Positions 31,352-39,504 of a stretch of DNA of 39,605 bases are shown piece after piece. The notes under the pieces were generated by a model that worked only from the letters and a program-made list of their open reading frames with translations, was not told the DNA's origin and did not search any database. Origin of the DNA: Actinomadura meyerae (GTDB lineage: Bacteria; Actinomycetota; Actinomycetes; Streptosporangiales; Streptosporangiaceae). The stretch covers positions 1 through 39,605 of the forward strand of contig NZ_FZOR01000062.1 in NCBI RefSeq assembly GCF_900188445.1. Direction: 5' to 3'. A program made the position numbers and the translations under genes. The first letter of the stretch is position 1, and the number at the start of each line of letters is the position of its first letter.

Positions 31352-32041
31352 CTATCGCGGCGGCGCGGGGATCAGGCGGAAGGCGACGAAGGCCGGGAGC
31401 GCCTCCAGCTGGGCGTAGTCCTCCGGGTAGCGGTCGGCCATTTCCGGGACGGGATGCGGCTCCAGCAACTCCTCGATGAGGAAGCCCGCCGCGCGGAACC
31501 CGGCGCAGATCGACGTCAGCGGGCGGCGCCAGGCCCGGATGGGCCAGTCCTTCTCGTCGCTCAGGGATTCCTCGTATGGTTCCTCCGCGAAGTAGGAGCC
31601 ACCGAGGCGCATCCACGTCATGGTCGGGTGCTCGGTGGACAGGACGAGAGCCCCGCTGGGCTTCAGGATGCGGCGCAGTTCCGACAGCAGCGCCACGCGG
31701 TCGTCGATGTAGTGCACGGCCAAGGCGAGGACGACGAGGTCGTACGCGTCGTCCTCGACCCAGGCCAGCGGCTCGGACAGGTCGTGCACGCGCAGGTCGG
31801 CCCGGCCCCCGGTACGTGCGCGGGCCATGTCGACGAAGGTGGGGCTCACATCGCAGCCGGTGACACGGGCCCCGCAGTCCAGCAGTTCGGCGGCGTACAG
31901 CCCGGGACCGCACGCCGCGTCGAAGACCGACAGCCCATCGACGTCACCGGCGAGCCCCAGCACGGCCGGACGGTCATAGAAGGCGTTGTAGGCACTGTCC
32001 TCGGCATGGGCCGCATACTCGCGGGCGAATCGCTCATACAT
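31352..32041 (-). CDS. Class I SAM-dependent methyltransferase
   Basis: A 229-residue Rossmann-fold methyltransferase. Motif I VFDAACGPGLYAAELLDCGARVTGCDVS, motif II/III region DLRVHDLSEPL, motif post-I DAYDLVVLALAVHYIDDR and then LRRILKPSGALVLSTEHP. Substrate unknown; similar small methyltransferases often sit next to resistance genes. Start ATG 32039-32041 gives the family N-terminus MYERFAREYAAHAE; the ribosome site (GGGGG) is poor and close. Its upstream region contains TTGACA on the minus strand and the palindrome TTCCATTGGAA. Confidence 0.84.
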   Translation of the reverse strand: MYERFAREYAAHAEDSAYNAFYDRPAVLGLAGDVDGLSVFDAACGPGLYAAELLDCGARVTGCDVSPTFVDMARARTGGRADLRVHDLSEPLAWVEDDAYDLVVLALAVHYIDDRVALLSELRRILKPSGALVLSTEHPTMTWMRLGGSYFAEEPYEESLSDEKDWPIRAWRRPLTSICAGFRAAGFLIEELLEPHPVPEMADRYPEDYAQLEALPAFVAFRLIPAPPR

Positions 32042-32359
32042 GCCCCCGATCGTGCCAGAGAGATCAACTCTCACCGTCAGGATATTCCATTGGAAGGTGT
32101 CAACACTGCCGGACGGCTTCGCACCGCCGCGCCACGACCAGCGCCTCTCAGGCCGACCGGCCTTCCTCCTCGGGCGTGCGAGCGTTTCGTTACCCAAAGG
32201 AGATCACGCTTGGTGACCTCTTTCCGCGAGAGGCACGCGAACCAAGACGGCCTGCTGGCAGACTGAGCTTGGCGGTAAGCTACGGTGCAGGTTGCAACAT
32301 GGCATACAGCTCAGTCGCACCGTTCAGATCATGAGACCAGAGTGGCAAAGGAGCGGCCG
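32042..32359. other. Divergent intergenic region methyltransferase/XRE regulator
   Basis: 318 bp without a gene. It contains the TTGACA and TTCCATTGGAA elements for the methyltransferase side and GTTGCAAC (32291-32298, perfect 8-bp palindrome) on the XRE side, a possible autoregulatory site. Confidence 0.45.
32086..32096. promoter_or_regulatory. Palindrome upstream of methyltransferase
   Basis: TTCCATTGGAA (approximate coordinates), 11-bp palindrome next to a TTGACA hexamer on the minus strand. Candidate operator/promoter. Confidence 0.3.
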
Positions 32360-33211
32360 GTGCCAGCGGCAGACAGTCCTACGGTGCGCCAGCGGCGCCT
32401 GCGTGTCGAGCTCCGCAGGGCCAGGGACGAAGCCGCTTTCACCCAGGAACAGGTCGCCGAGAACCTCGACTGGTCCCTTTCGAAAGTGATTCGGATCGAG
32501 TCAGGCGCGGTCAACATATCGACCACGGACCTTAAGGCGATCCTCTCGTTGTACGGTATTGATAGCGACCGCATCGAGGAACTCGTCCAATTGGCCAAGG
32601 CCGCGCGCGAACGCACGTGGTGGAGCGGCTACAGGAGAGTGCTGCCGCCGCAGTACTACGATCTGATCGGCTACGAGTCCGCGGCGCACATCATTCGGCA
32701 GTACGAGAACCTCATCATGCCGGGGTTGCTGCAAACGCAGGAGTACGCCCAGGAGTACATCGCGAGCGACCTGCCACCCGACAAAGCCGCGGATCTGGAC
32801 GCGCTCGTCGAAGTGCGGATGCGCCGGCAGGACATCCTGGACGGCGAGGGGGCACCGACCCTCTTCTTTGTCTTGGACGAATCCGTGGTGCGACGACAGA
32901 TCGGGGGCGCCCGGGTGATGCGCGACCAGTTGCGCCACCTGGTCGAACTGGCCAATCGTCCGAACATCACCATCGAGGTGGTCCCGTTCAGTGCGGGCGC
33001 CAACCCGGGACGCTCCTTCACGATCCTGGAATTCTCATCGGCCGAAGACGACGACGTGCTGCACCTTGAAAGCCCGGGATTCATGCGGGTGACCCGGGAC
33101 CTGCAAGATGCCGTGGTGACCTACCGGGAGCGTTTCGAGAGGCTACGAGAGGTATCCCTGCGACCGGAGGGAAGCGCAGTGCTCCTCACCCAATTGGCGG
33201 ACAGCCTCTAG
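32360..33211 (+). CDS. XRE transcriptional regulator with DUF5753 (WhiJ-like)
   Basis: A 283-residue regulator. N-terminal HTH: RLRVELRRARDEAAFTQEQV, then AENLDWSLSKVIRIESGAVNIS (about 15-65). The C-terminal DUF5753 domain is seen in LIGYESAAHIIRQYENLIMPGLLQT and IEVVPFSAGANPGRSFTILEF. This is the typical regulator of WhiJ/AbaA clusters in actinomycetes, which affect development and antibiotic production. Start GTG 32360 is chosen because AAAGGAG (32347-32353) is six bases upstream; ORFs starting at 32285 lack a site. Followed by a DUF397 gene 285 bp away, making a normal pair. Confidence 0.88.
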   Translation: MPAADSPTVRQRRLRVELRRARDEAAFTQEQVAENLDWSLSKVIRIESGAVNISTTDLKAILSLYGIDSDRIEELVQLAKAARERTWWSGYRRVLPPQYYDLIGYESAAHIIRQYENLIMPGLLQTQEYAQEYIASDLPPDKAADLDALVEVRMRRQDILDGEGAPTLFFVLDESVVRRQIGGARVMRDQLRHLVELANRPNITIEVVPFSAGANPGRSFTILEFSSAEDDDVLHLESPGFMRVTRDLQDAVVTYRERFERLREVSLRPEGSAVLLTQLADSL

Positions 33212-33306
33212 CTCCCGGTTACCGGTCGACCAAAAAGCGAAGGACCGCGCCGGGCGGCCGCGCGCGGGACCGCTGATCACTCATGGCCTCAAAGCAAAGT
33301 ACGGTT

Positions 33307-33348
33307 TACACTTGCGCCTGACAGGTCAGGCAGGATCTCGTGTCCTGC
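33307..33348 (+). promoter_or_regulatory. Promoter-like and hairpin elements before DUF397
   Basis: A TANNNT -10 (TACACT, 33307-33312) is followed by CCTGAC/GTCAGG around AG and then GGCAGGA/TCCTGCC with a seven-base loop. The mRNA leader of the DUF397 gene (start 33497) would carry two hairpins. -35 weak. Confidence 0.35.
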
Positions 33349-33496
33349 CAGCCGACCGGCGGGACGGCGCTTCTGGGCGACGAAGCGGGAGCGTTCGGTG
33401 CTGCCCTGCGCCTTGCGGGTGCCCGGGCACTCCGCTTTCTCGTCAGCTTCGGCGTGCCCGGCAGTGGCCTGAGCCGCGCGTGGAAGGAGACCGGAC

Positions 33497-33691
33497 TTGT
33501 CGCGCCCGATACCCGAAGACCTGAAATGGAGAACCAGCACCCGCACCGGCACGGGCGCGAACTGCGTCGAGGTGGGGTGGCACGGCGGCGTCTTCTACAT
33601 ACGCGATTCGAAGAATCGCTCGGGTCCGGTACTGACCGTTACGCATGACGACTGGAAAAGCTTCCTCGCCACCATTCGTAGCGCCGCCTGA
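33497..33691 (+). CDS. DUF397 protein
   Basis: A 64-residue DUF397 protein: EDLKWRTSTRTGTGANCVEVGW, then VFYIRDSKNRSGPVL, then VTHDDWKSFLATIRSA, the family pattern. Start TTG 33497 has AAGGAGA (33483-33489) seven bases upstream. Partner of the XRE-DUF5753 regulator at 32360, although separated by 285 bp, so it may have its own promoter. Confidence 0.87.
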   Translation: MSRPIPEDLKWRTSTRTGTGANCVEVGWHGGVFYIRDSKNRSGPVLTVTHDDWKSFLATIRSAA

Positions 33692-33701
33692 CAACGGCGG
33701 C
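33683..33701. terminator. Hairpin at the DUF397 stop
   Basis: GCCGCC (33683-33688) and GGCGGC (33696-33701) with the TGA stop in the loop; between convergent genes. Confidence 0.5.
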
Positions 33702-33739
33702 CACCGCTCCAGCCGACGCTCAGGGCGCTTTCATCCCGT

Positions 33740-34396
33740 TCAGCGGGGCGATTCCCCGCCGCGCGCCACGGTCTCCGCACGGTCCGGGTCGTAAATGTAC
33801 CCGACGTAGACCAGTCCCTTGATCGTTGTCCGGATCGGCTGGAAATGCCGCGGCGACAGTGCGCAGAAGCCGCTGCACACGACCTCACGGAAGACCTGAT
33901 CCGAGACGATCAGGGCGACGTTCCGTGCCGGCCGGCAGTCGAGGTACCGCCGGAGCGGGCGGGCGTCGAGGAGCCGGCTCACGACCACCGGCGCGTCGCC
34001 GGCCGGCCCGAGCGCGGCCGGACGCCCCATGATCAGCGCTCCGTGGTGGAAGGAGAGCCGGACACGCAGTCTGGGACGGTCGGCGGCCCGCCGGTTCGTC
34101 TCCTCGAGCGCGCGCTCGAGAGCCGGGGCGAACACGCCGATGACCGTGACGATGTCCGCGTCCACCGGCAGGACCGCCAGTTCTCCGTCGCCGCTGACCT
34201 GCTGGAGCCACAGCCCCCGGTCGAGGCCGGCCGCCGCGGCTGCGGTCTCGATCGACTCCTGCAGATCCTGCTGTGCCTGCAACTGGAGACGGGGGGAGCG
34301 TGCACTGTATCCCTGTATGTCGATCGCGAGCAGGAGTCGGAAGAGCAGGCGCGCGGCGGAACTCGACTCGCCCGGCGGTGCTGGAATGATCGTCAT
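33740..34396 (-). CDS. Nucleotide-cyclase-fold protein of unknown function
   Basis: A 218-residue protein. LLFRLLLAIDIQGYSARSPRLQLQAQ and WLQQVSGDGELAVLPVDADIVTVIG have the spacing and character of the class III cyclase fold (FxDIxGFS and GDGxLxxF), but the metal-binding Asp pair is only partly preserved: Asp in AIDIQGYS is present and the second is GDGE. No transmembrane helix. Related stand-alone proteins are common in actinomycetes and usually unannotated; enzymatic activity is uncertain. Start ATG 34394-34396 has GAGG about seven bases upstream. Preceded by strong palindromes at 34508 and 34621. Confidence 0.6.
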   Translation of the reverse strand: MTIIPAPPGESSSAARLLFRLLLAIDIQGYSARSPRLQLQAQQDLQESIETAAAAAGLDRGLWLQQVSGDGELAVLPVDADIVTVIGVFAPALERALEETNRRAADRPRLRVRLSFHHGALIMGRPAALGPAGDAPVVVSRLLDARPLRRYLDCRPARNVALIVSDQVFREVVCSGFCALSPRHFQPIRTTIKGLVYVGYIYDPDRAETVARGGESPR

Positions 34397-34507
34397 GCAT
34401 GCCCTCGCCCGATCGGCCGTACCTTGGTGCAGCTCCGGTTGGCTCCGGTTCAAGGATCGCACTTCGGCGGGCGTTTTGGCAGCCACCTGGATGACGGCAG
34501 AGGGCAG

Positions 34508-34523
34508 ACTGACATATGTCAGT
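34508..34523. promoter_or_regulatory. Perfect 16-bp palindrome upstream of cyclase-fold gene
   Basis: ACTGACATATGTCAGT, a perfect palindrome 112 bp upstream of the start at 34396. Probable regulator binding site; protein unknown. Confidence 0.5.
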
Positions 34524-34620
34524 TCGCCATGCCTCGCAGAGCCAGCAGGCAAGCTGCCAGCACTACGCGAGGTCAGCGGTACAGGCCCCTGGTAGCGCCA
34601 TCGGCGCTTGAAGACATCAG

Positions 34621-34658
34621 GCTTTCTGCTACATGGCAGATTGATATCTGCTGAAAGC
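34621..34658. promoter_or_regulatory. Nested inverted repeats
   Basis: GCTTTC (34621-34626) and GAAAGC (34653-34658) enclose the perfect dyad GCAGAT / ATCTGC (34636-34641, 34646-34651) around TGAT, and AGCTAGCT follows. AT-richer than its surroundings. Confidence 0.4.
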
Positions 34659-34701
34659 TAGCTGTCCGGTTAGATTTCTATTATCGCGCTTCCGCTGCCG
34701 G

Positions 34702-34747
34702 GAATCGAGTGTCCCGCGGTGAAGGAGTCGAGTGTCCCGCAGGGAAG
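34702..34747. repeat. Tandem repeat, 2 x 23 bp
   Basis: Two units sharing the 13-mer TCGAGTGTCCCGC (34705 and 34728), about 90 bp beyond the stop of the minus-strand lipoprotein gene. Confidence 0.85.
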
Positions 34748-34768
34748 AGAGCAGGTTCGGGGAAGGGA

Positions 34769-34822
34769 GAAGGCGCGGAGGGATCGCGGACCCCGACCGA
34801 CCCGCGAGACCTCCGCGCCTTC
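34769..34822. terminator. Large two-tier hairpin after the lipoprotein gene
   Basis: GAAGGCGCGGAGG (34769-34781) and CCTCCGCGCCTTC (34810-34822) pair perfectly over 13 bp; inside, TCGCGG (34784-34789) and CCGCGA (34802-34807) pair over 6 bp. Confidence 0.8.
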
Positions 34823-34837
34823 GCTTGTGGGGGCGCG

Positions 34838-35779
34838 TCAGTAGCCGCCGCCGCCGTCGCCTGCGGCACCTGCTGCCTTCTTGCCGGTGGGGGTGGTCGC
34901 CCACCACACACCGCCGACGCCCTGGCCGTTGGTGTCGCCCGGCTGCTCGTCCTTTTCGTAGTAGTACATGGGCCAGCCGTTGATGGTGAGCTGGCACTTG
35001 CCGTCGTCCTTGCGCTCGATGAAGCCGACGACCTTCTTGCTGACGCCTTCGAGCTTGAGCTTCTTCCAGCCCTTGAAGGTCGCCGGCGGCCACGCCTTCT
35101 TGCAGGCGCCGAAGCAGTTGGTGGTCGGCGGCTTGTTCGTGTCCTTGTCGTAGCGGTAGAGGGTTCGGCCGTCCCCGTCGGTGAGGATCAGGCCAAGTTT
35201 CGGGTCGTTCTTGGCCTTGACGACCGTCCAGCCCTTCCAGCGGTTGTCCGTCTTGACGGGAGTGGCCTTCTTGCCCGTCGGGGACGCGGCGTACCAGGTG
35301 CCGCCCACGCCCTGGCCCTTCACGTCGCCCGGGGCCTGGTCCTTGGCGAAGCGGTACAGCGGCCATCCGCCGAGGGTGACCTGCCATGTGCCGTCCGGAC
35401 GCTTCACCTTGCCGACGAGTGCCTGCTCCACGCCGGTGGCCTTGATGTCGCCCTGCCCCGCCACGGCCGGGGGCCAGGCGCGCGCGCACGCGTCCGCACA
35501 GGTGGAGGCGGGCGGACGCGCGGTGTCGTTGTCGAACCGGTACAGCGTCATGCCGTTCCCGTCGGTGACGACCTTGCCGAGCTTCGCGACGGACGCGACT
35601 TCCAGCGCGGTCGGCGAGGCGGCGGGTGCGGGCGGGGCCGCGGGCGGCGCGACCTGCGCCTGCGCACCGGCGGCGGCGTTCTGCCCGCCGCTCGGCCGCT
35701 CCTGCCCGCAGGCGCTCACGACGAGTCCCGTCGCGGTCAGGGCGGCCGCTAGGGGGATCACCCAGCGTGGGAATCTCAT
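34838..35779 (-). CDS. SCO0930-family lipoprotein with COG4315-type repeats
   Basis: A 313-residue predicted lipoprotein. Signal peptide MRFPRWVIPLAAALTATGLVVSAC with a lipobox (VSAC) at about 24, a Pro/Ala-rich tether, then four copies of a 50-60-residue module in two pairs: TDGNGMTLYRFDNDT with CADACARAWPP, GGWPLYRFAKDQAPGDVKGQG with WYAASPTGKK, then TDGDGRTLYRYDKDT with CFGACKKAWPP, and NGWPMYYYEKDEQPGDTNGQG. This GxTLY/F / C-x3-C-x3-WPP / WPLYxF pattern is the COG4315 secreted repeat; conserved Cys pairs suggest disulfides. Function unknown, likely on the outer face of the membrane. Start ATG 35777-35779 with GGAGG eight bases upstream. Divergent from the membrane protein at 35882. Confidence 0.86.
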   Translation of the reverse strand: MRFPRWVIPLAAALTATGLVVSACGQERPSGGQNAAAGAQAQVAPPAAPPAPAASPTALEVASVAKLGKVVTDGNGMTLYRFDNDTARPPASTCADACARAWPPAVAGQGDIKATGVEQALVGKVKRPDGTWQVTLGGWPLYRFAKDQAPGDVKGQGVGGTWYAASPTGKKATPVKTDNRWKGWTVVKAKNDPKLGLILTDGDGRTLYRYDKDTNKPPTTNCFGACKKAWPPATFKGWKKLKLEGVSKKVVGFIERKDDGKCQLTINGWPMYYYEKDEQPGDTNGQGVGGVWWATTPTGKKAAGAAGDGGGGY

Positions 35780-35881
35780 GGCGTTGTCCTCCAGGTCGTC
35801 CGGGCCCGGCTCCGGTCCAGGCTCCGTCCCGCGATCCTGGGCGGGCCGCCGCGCCGCCCACCCGGATCGACGAGGAGTACG

Positions 35882-37018
35882 GTGTGCCGCGCGGAAGGGT
35901 TCAAGCCGGGAACCGCGGACCCATCGGACGGGTCAAAGCAGGACGAAGCGACTGGGAAGGCAGCGGTGACCGGAGACGAACCCGCGGGCGGCACGATCGA
36001 CCTGAGCAAGCGGCCCGCCCCCGCACGGCCCGACGAGCGGCCGGGCCCCGCCTGGATCGTCGTTCCCGCGCGCGTCGTCGCACTGATCGTCGTGCTGCCG
36101 CTGCGGCTCGTCCACGACCTCTTCGTGCTGCTGGGCCGCGGCCTGCGCGGCACCGGCCGCGCGCTGTACCGGTGGCTGCTCGCCCCACTCGGCCGGCTGG
36201 CCGCCGCGATCGGGCGGGGCATCGCCGCCGTCTTCGACTTCCTCGTCGTGCGGCCGCTGCGGTGGCTCGCCGTCGTGGTGATCCTCGGGTTCCTGCGGTG
36301 GCTCGGGCGCGGGATCGAACTGCTCGCCCGGTGGGTCTACCGCGTGCTCCTCGCCCCGGTCGGCCGGTTCCTCGCGATGCTCGGGCGCGGGTTCGGCGAG
36401 CTGCTCGCGATGCTCGGCGGGTTCCTCGCCCTGCTCGGGCGCGGCCTCGGCCGGCTGCTGGAACTCGTCCTGCTGCGGCCGATCGTGTGGCTGGTCGGCG
36501 CGCTCATCGTCCTGCCCGCGGTGCTGCTGTGGCGGTACGTCCTGCGCCCGCCGCTGCTCGTCCTCGCCTGGATCGGCAAGGCCGTCTGGAGCGGCCTCAC
36601 CTGGCTCGGACGCGGGACGCTCACCGTGCTCGGCGCCCTCGCGGCCGGGGTGGTCTGGGCCTGGCGAGCGCTCGGGCGGTTCCTCGCCTGGCTCTGGCAC
36701 GTGCTGGTCGTCGTCCCGGCGCGGGCCCTGTGGCGGTACGTCCTGGCGCCGATCGTCGCCGGGGCGGCGGGCGCGTGGCGGCTCGCGGCGCGCGTGCTGC
36801 GCTGGCTCTGGCGCACGCTCGTCGTGATCCCGGTGCGGGTCCTGGTCGTCGTCCCGGTCCGCTGGGTGCGGGCGAACGTCCTGCGGCCGATCGGGCGCGG
36901 CGTCGCGGCGACGTTGCGGGTCACGGTGCGCGAGCCGGTCCGGTCCGTCCGCCGGACGATGGGGCAGGCGACCCGCGACGTCCGCCTCTCGCTCCGCCGC
37001 GCCTTCCGCGGGCACTGA
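35882..37018 (+). CDS. Repetitive Arg/Trp-rich membrane protein
   Basis: A 378-residue protein. Residues 1-60 are polar and mildly acidic; the rest is a run of about ten hydrophobic segments flanked by Arg and Trp, with almost no acidic residues. A degenerate block recurs: YRWLLAPLGRLAAAIGRG, YRVLLAPVGRFLAMLGRG, WRYVLRPPLLVLAWIGK and WRYVLAPIVAGAAGAWR. The C-terminus is strongly basic (RRTMGQATRDVRLSLRRAFRGH). I do not recognise the family; a membrane-embedded or membrane-bound amphipathic scaffold is the simplest reading. Start GTG 35882 has GAGGAG (35872-35877) upstream; GTG 35966 is an alternative. 36-39 bp upstream of pyrD on the same strand. Confidence 0.65.
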   Translation: MCRAEGFKPGTADPSDGSKQDEATGKAAVTGDEPAGGTIDLSKRPAPARPDERPGPAWIVVPARVVALIVVLPLRLVHDLFVLLGRGLRGTGRALYRWLLAPLGRLAAAIGRGIAAVFDFLVVRPLRWLAVVVILGFLRWLGRGIELLARWVYRVLLAPVGRFLAMLGRGFGELLAMLGGFLALLGRGLGRLLELVLLRPIVWLVGALIVLPAVLLWRYVLRPPLLVLAWIGKAVWSGLTWLGRGTLTVLGALAAGVVWAWRALGRFLAWLWHVLVVVPARALWRYVLAPIVAGAAGAWRLAARVLRWLWRTLVVIPVRVLVVVPVRWVRANVLRPIGRGVAATLRVTVREPVRSVRRTMGQATRDVRLSLRRAFRGH

Positions 37019-37043
37019 GCGCGGGCCCGCCGGAGGCGGCTGA

Positions 37044-37049
37044 GATAAT
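37044..37049 (+). promoter_or_regulatory. -10-like hexamer before pyrD
   Basis: GATAAT lies eight bases upstream of ATG 37058, the spacing expected for a leaderless start. The -35 is not convincing. Confidence 0.4.
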
Positions 37050-37057
37050 CGAGGGTG

Positions 37058-38128
37058 ATGTATCGATTCCTGTTCTCACTGGTCATCACCCGCGTCCCGG
37101 CGGAGACCGCGCACCACCTGACACTGCGGGGGCTGCGCGCTATCCAGGCCGTGCCGGGGCTGGCGCCGCTGCTGCGGCGGCTGCTCGCCCCGCGCGACCC
37201 GGCGCTCGCCGTCCGCGCGCTCGGGCTGGAGTTCCCGAGCCCGCTCGGGCTCGCCGCCGGGTTCGACAAGGACGCCGTCGCCTACGAGGCGCTCGGCGCG
37301 TTCGGGTTCGGCCACGTCGAGATCGGGACGGTGACCGGGAGCCCGCAGCCCGGCAACCCCGCCCCGCGGCTGTTCCGGCTGCCGCCGGACCGGGCGGTCA
37401 TCAACCGGATGGGCTTCAACAACGCCGGTTCGGAGGCCGCCGCGCGGCGGCTGCGCGACCGCCGCCCCGGGACGGTCGTCGGCGTCAACATCGGCAAGAC
37501 GAAGGTCGTGCCGGAGGCGTCGGCAGCCGCCGACTACGTCGCGAGCACCGAGCGGCTCGCCCCCTACGCCGACTACCTCGTCGTCAACGTCAGCTCCCCC
37601 AACACCCCCGGCCTGCGGAACCTCCAGGCCGTCGAGCACCTCCGCCCGCTGCTGGCGGCCGTGCGGGAGGCCGCCGACCGGGCGTCCGCGCGCCGCGTCC
37701 CGCTACTGGTCAAGATCGCGCCCGATCTGGCGGACGACGACGTCGACGCGGTCGCCGACCTCGCGCTGAACCTCGGCCTGGACGGCATCATCGCGACCAA
37801 CACCACGATCGGCCGGGACGCCCTGCTCAGCCCGCCCGCCCTGGTCAAGGAGACCGGCGGGCTGTCCGGCGCGCCGCTGAAAGAGCGCTCCCTGGACGTC
37901 CTGCGCCGCCTGCGGGCCCGCACCGGCGGGCGGCTGACGCTCGTCTCCGTCGGCGGCGTCGAGTCGGCCGACGACGTGTGGGAGCGCGTCCGCGCGGGCG
38001 CGACCCTCGTCCAGGGCTACACCGGCATGATCTACGGCGGCCCGTTCTGGGCGCACCGCGTCAACCGCGAGCTGTCCCGCCGCCTCCGCGCCAGCACCTT
38101 CCGGACGCTGGACGAAGCCCGCCGCTGA
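37058..38128 (+). CDS. pyrD: Dihydroorotate dehydrogenase (quinone), class 2
   Basis: A 356-residue class 2 DHODH, oxidising dihydroorotate to orotate with quinone in pyrimidine synthesis, membrane-associated through its N-terminal helices (MYRFLFSLVITRVPAETAHH). FMN barrel: LGLAAGFDKDAVAYEAL, EIGTVTGSPQPGNPAPRLFRL, NRMGFNN, catalytic Ser in NVSSPNTPGLRNLQ, LLVKIAPDL, ATNTTIGR and VGGVESADDVWERVRAGATLVQGYTG, all canonical. Start ATG 37058 rather than GTG 37055 because of the leaderless-type -10. The stop begins a 13-bp repeat. Confidence 0.95.
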   Translation: MYRFLFSLVITRVPAETAHHLTLRGLRAIQAVPGLAPLLRRLLAPRDPALAVRALGLEFPSPLGLAAGFDKDAVAYEALGAFGFGHVEIGTVTGSPQPGNPAPRLFRLPPDRAVINRMGFNNAGSEAAARRLRDRRPGTVVGVNIGKTKVVPEASAAADYVASTERLAPYADYLVVNVSSPNTPGLRNLQAVEHLRPLLAAVREAADRASARRVPLLVKIAPDLADDDVDAVADLALNLGLDGIIATNTTIGRDALLSPPALVKETGGLSGAPLKERSLDVLRRLRARTGGRLTLVSVGGVESADDVWERVRAGATLVQGYTGMIYGGPFWAHRVNRELSRRLRASTFRTLDEARR

Positions 38129-38174
38129 CCGTCCCCGCCGACCGTCCCCACTGACCGTCCCCGCCGACCGTCCC
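38127..38174. repeat. Stop-spanning tandem repeat, 3.7 x 13 bp
   Basis: GACCGTCCCCGCC at 38127 and 38153, variant GACCGTCCCCACT at 38140, partial at 38166. The GA of the pyrD stop TGA is part of the first unit. Confidence 0.9.
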
Positions 38175-38229
38175 GGGCTTTGCCGCGGACCGCACGCATC
38201 GGCGGGGCGCCTGCGGGCACCGTGCCGGT

Positions 38230-39504
38230 ATGGCCGGCGAGTTGATCACCAGCGGGACGCTGCTCATCCGGATCGTGCCGGCGCTGCTCCTCGGCGTCCC
38301 CGCCGTCGTCATCAGGGCGGGCGGGTTCGACCTGCCGGCGGTCGCGGCCATGGTCGTGTCCGGCGCCGGGGTGCTGGCGGCAGCGATCCTGCTCATGTGG
38401 GCGGCGGAGACGGCACGCGCCGACATGTCCGGGGCACTCGCGCTGGCGCTGCTCGCCCTCATCGCCGTACTGCCCGAATACGCGGTCGACCTCTACTACG
38501 CCTACGCCGCCGGTACCCGTCCGCAGTACACCGCCTACGCCGCCGCCAACATGACGGGCGCGAACCGACTGCTCGTCGGTGTGGGCTGGGCGCTGGTGGT
38601 GCTGGCGTTCACGCTCGGCGTCCGCCGCGCCGCCAGGCGCCGCGCCCCCGATCCGGGCCGCCGCGCCGCTTCCGGGGCCGGCCGCCGCGCCGCTTCCGGG
38701 GCCGGCCGCCGCGACGTCACGCTGACCGGGCGCCACCGCGTCGAGCTGGGCTTCCTCGCGCTCGCCGGCGTCCTCGGGTTCGTCCCGGCGCTGTCCGGCG
38801 AGATCGGCTGGTACCTCGCGATCGTGCTGATCGCCGTCTACGCCCTGTACATCGCCCGCGTCGCGCGCGACCGCGGCCAGGACGTCGAGGAGCTCGCGGG
38901 CGTCCCCGCCCGGCTGGCCGCGCTGCCCGCCCGGTACCGGCGCCTCGCGACCTGGACCGGCTTCGCGCTCGGCGCGGGCTTCGTGTTCGCGTCGGCGAAG
39001 CCGTTCGCCGACGCGCTCGTGGAGGCGGGCGCCTCGCTCGGCATCGACGAGTTCCTCCTGGTGCAGTGGCTCGCGCCGCTGGCGTCGGAGGCCCCGGAAC
39101 TGCTCGTCGCGGTCATGTTCGCATGGCGGCTGCGGGACGCCGACGCGATCGGGACGCTGCTGTCGAGCAAGGTCAACCAGTGGACGCTGCTGATCGGCAC
39201 CCTGCCGCTCGCCTACCGGGCGGGCGGCGGCGCATGGTCGCTGCCGCTGGACTCCCGGCAGACCGAGGAGGTGCTGCTGACCGCCGCGCAGACCGTCCTC
39301 GGCCTCGCACTCCTCATCGACCTGGTCTTCAAGCGGTGGGAGGCCGCCGCGCTGTTCGTGCTGTTCGCGGTGCAGTTCGCCCTGCCGGAGGAGACCGCAC
39401 GGCTGGCCCTGTCGGGCGTCTACCTGGCGGTGGGCTTCTCCGTGCTCATCTCCCGGCACCGCGACCTGGGCACGGCGATGGCGGCGGTCGTCCGGCCTAG
39501 ATGA
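38230..39504 (+). CDS. Sodium/calcium exchanger-family antiporter (Na_Ca_ex)
   Basis: A 424-residue cation antiporter. Two alpha repeats are seen: LALLALIAVLPEYAVDLYYAY (with NMTGANRLLVGVGWALV) and WLAPLASEAPELLVAVMFAW (with SSKVNQWTLLIGTLPLAY). Acidic residues of PE and SEAPE lie in the expected ion-binding positions, within about ten membrane segments. Most similar proteins exchange Na+ or H+ for Ca2+. The cytoplasmic loop between the repeats contains a 24-bp tandem repeat encoding GRRAASGA twice, an insertion in an otherwise conserved loop. Start ATG 38230; no obvious ribosome site. Confidence 0.87.
   Translation: MAGELITSGTLLIRIVPALLLGVPAVVIRAGGFDLPAVAAMVVSGAGVLAAAILLMWAAETARADMSGALALALLALIAVLPEYAVDLYYAYAAGTRPQYTAYAAANMTGANRLLVGVGWALVVLAFTLGVRRAARRRAPDPGRRAASGAGRRAASGAGRRDVTLTGRHRVELGFLALAGVLGFVPALSGEIGWYLAIVLIAVYALYIARVARDRGQDVEELAGVPARLAALPARYRRLATWTGFALGAGFVFASAKPFADALVEAGASLGIDEFLLVQWLAPLASEAPELLVAVMFAWRLRDADAIGTLLSSKVNQWTLLIGTLPLAYRAGGGAWSLPLDSRQTEEVLLTAAQTVLGLALLIDLVFKRWEAAALFVLFAVQFALPEETARLALSGVYLAVGFSVLISRHRDLGTAMAAVVRPR
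38656..38712 (+). repeat. Coding tandem repeat, 2.4 x 24 bp
   Basis: Two perfect 24-bp units (38656-38679, 38680-38703) and a partial third, encoding GRRAASGA in the loop of the antiporter. Arg-rich. Confidence 0.9.

Larger units (their letters stand above)
34397..34837. other. Intergenic stretch, palindromes and repeats, no gene
   Basis: 441 bp without a supported gene. It holds the two palindromic elements at 34508 and 34621, a 2x23-bp repeat (34702-34747) and the large terminator hairpin at 34769-34822. Confidence 0.6.
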
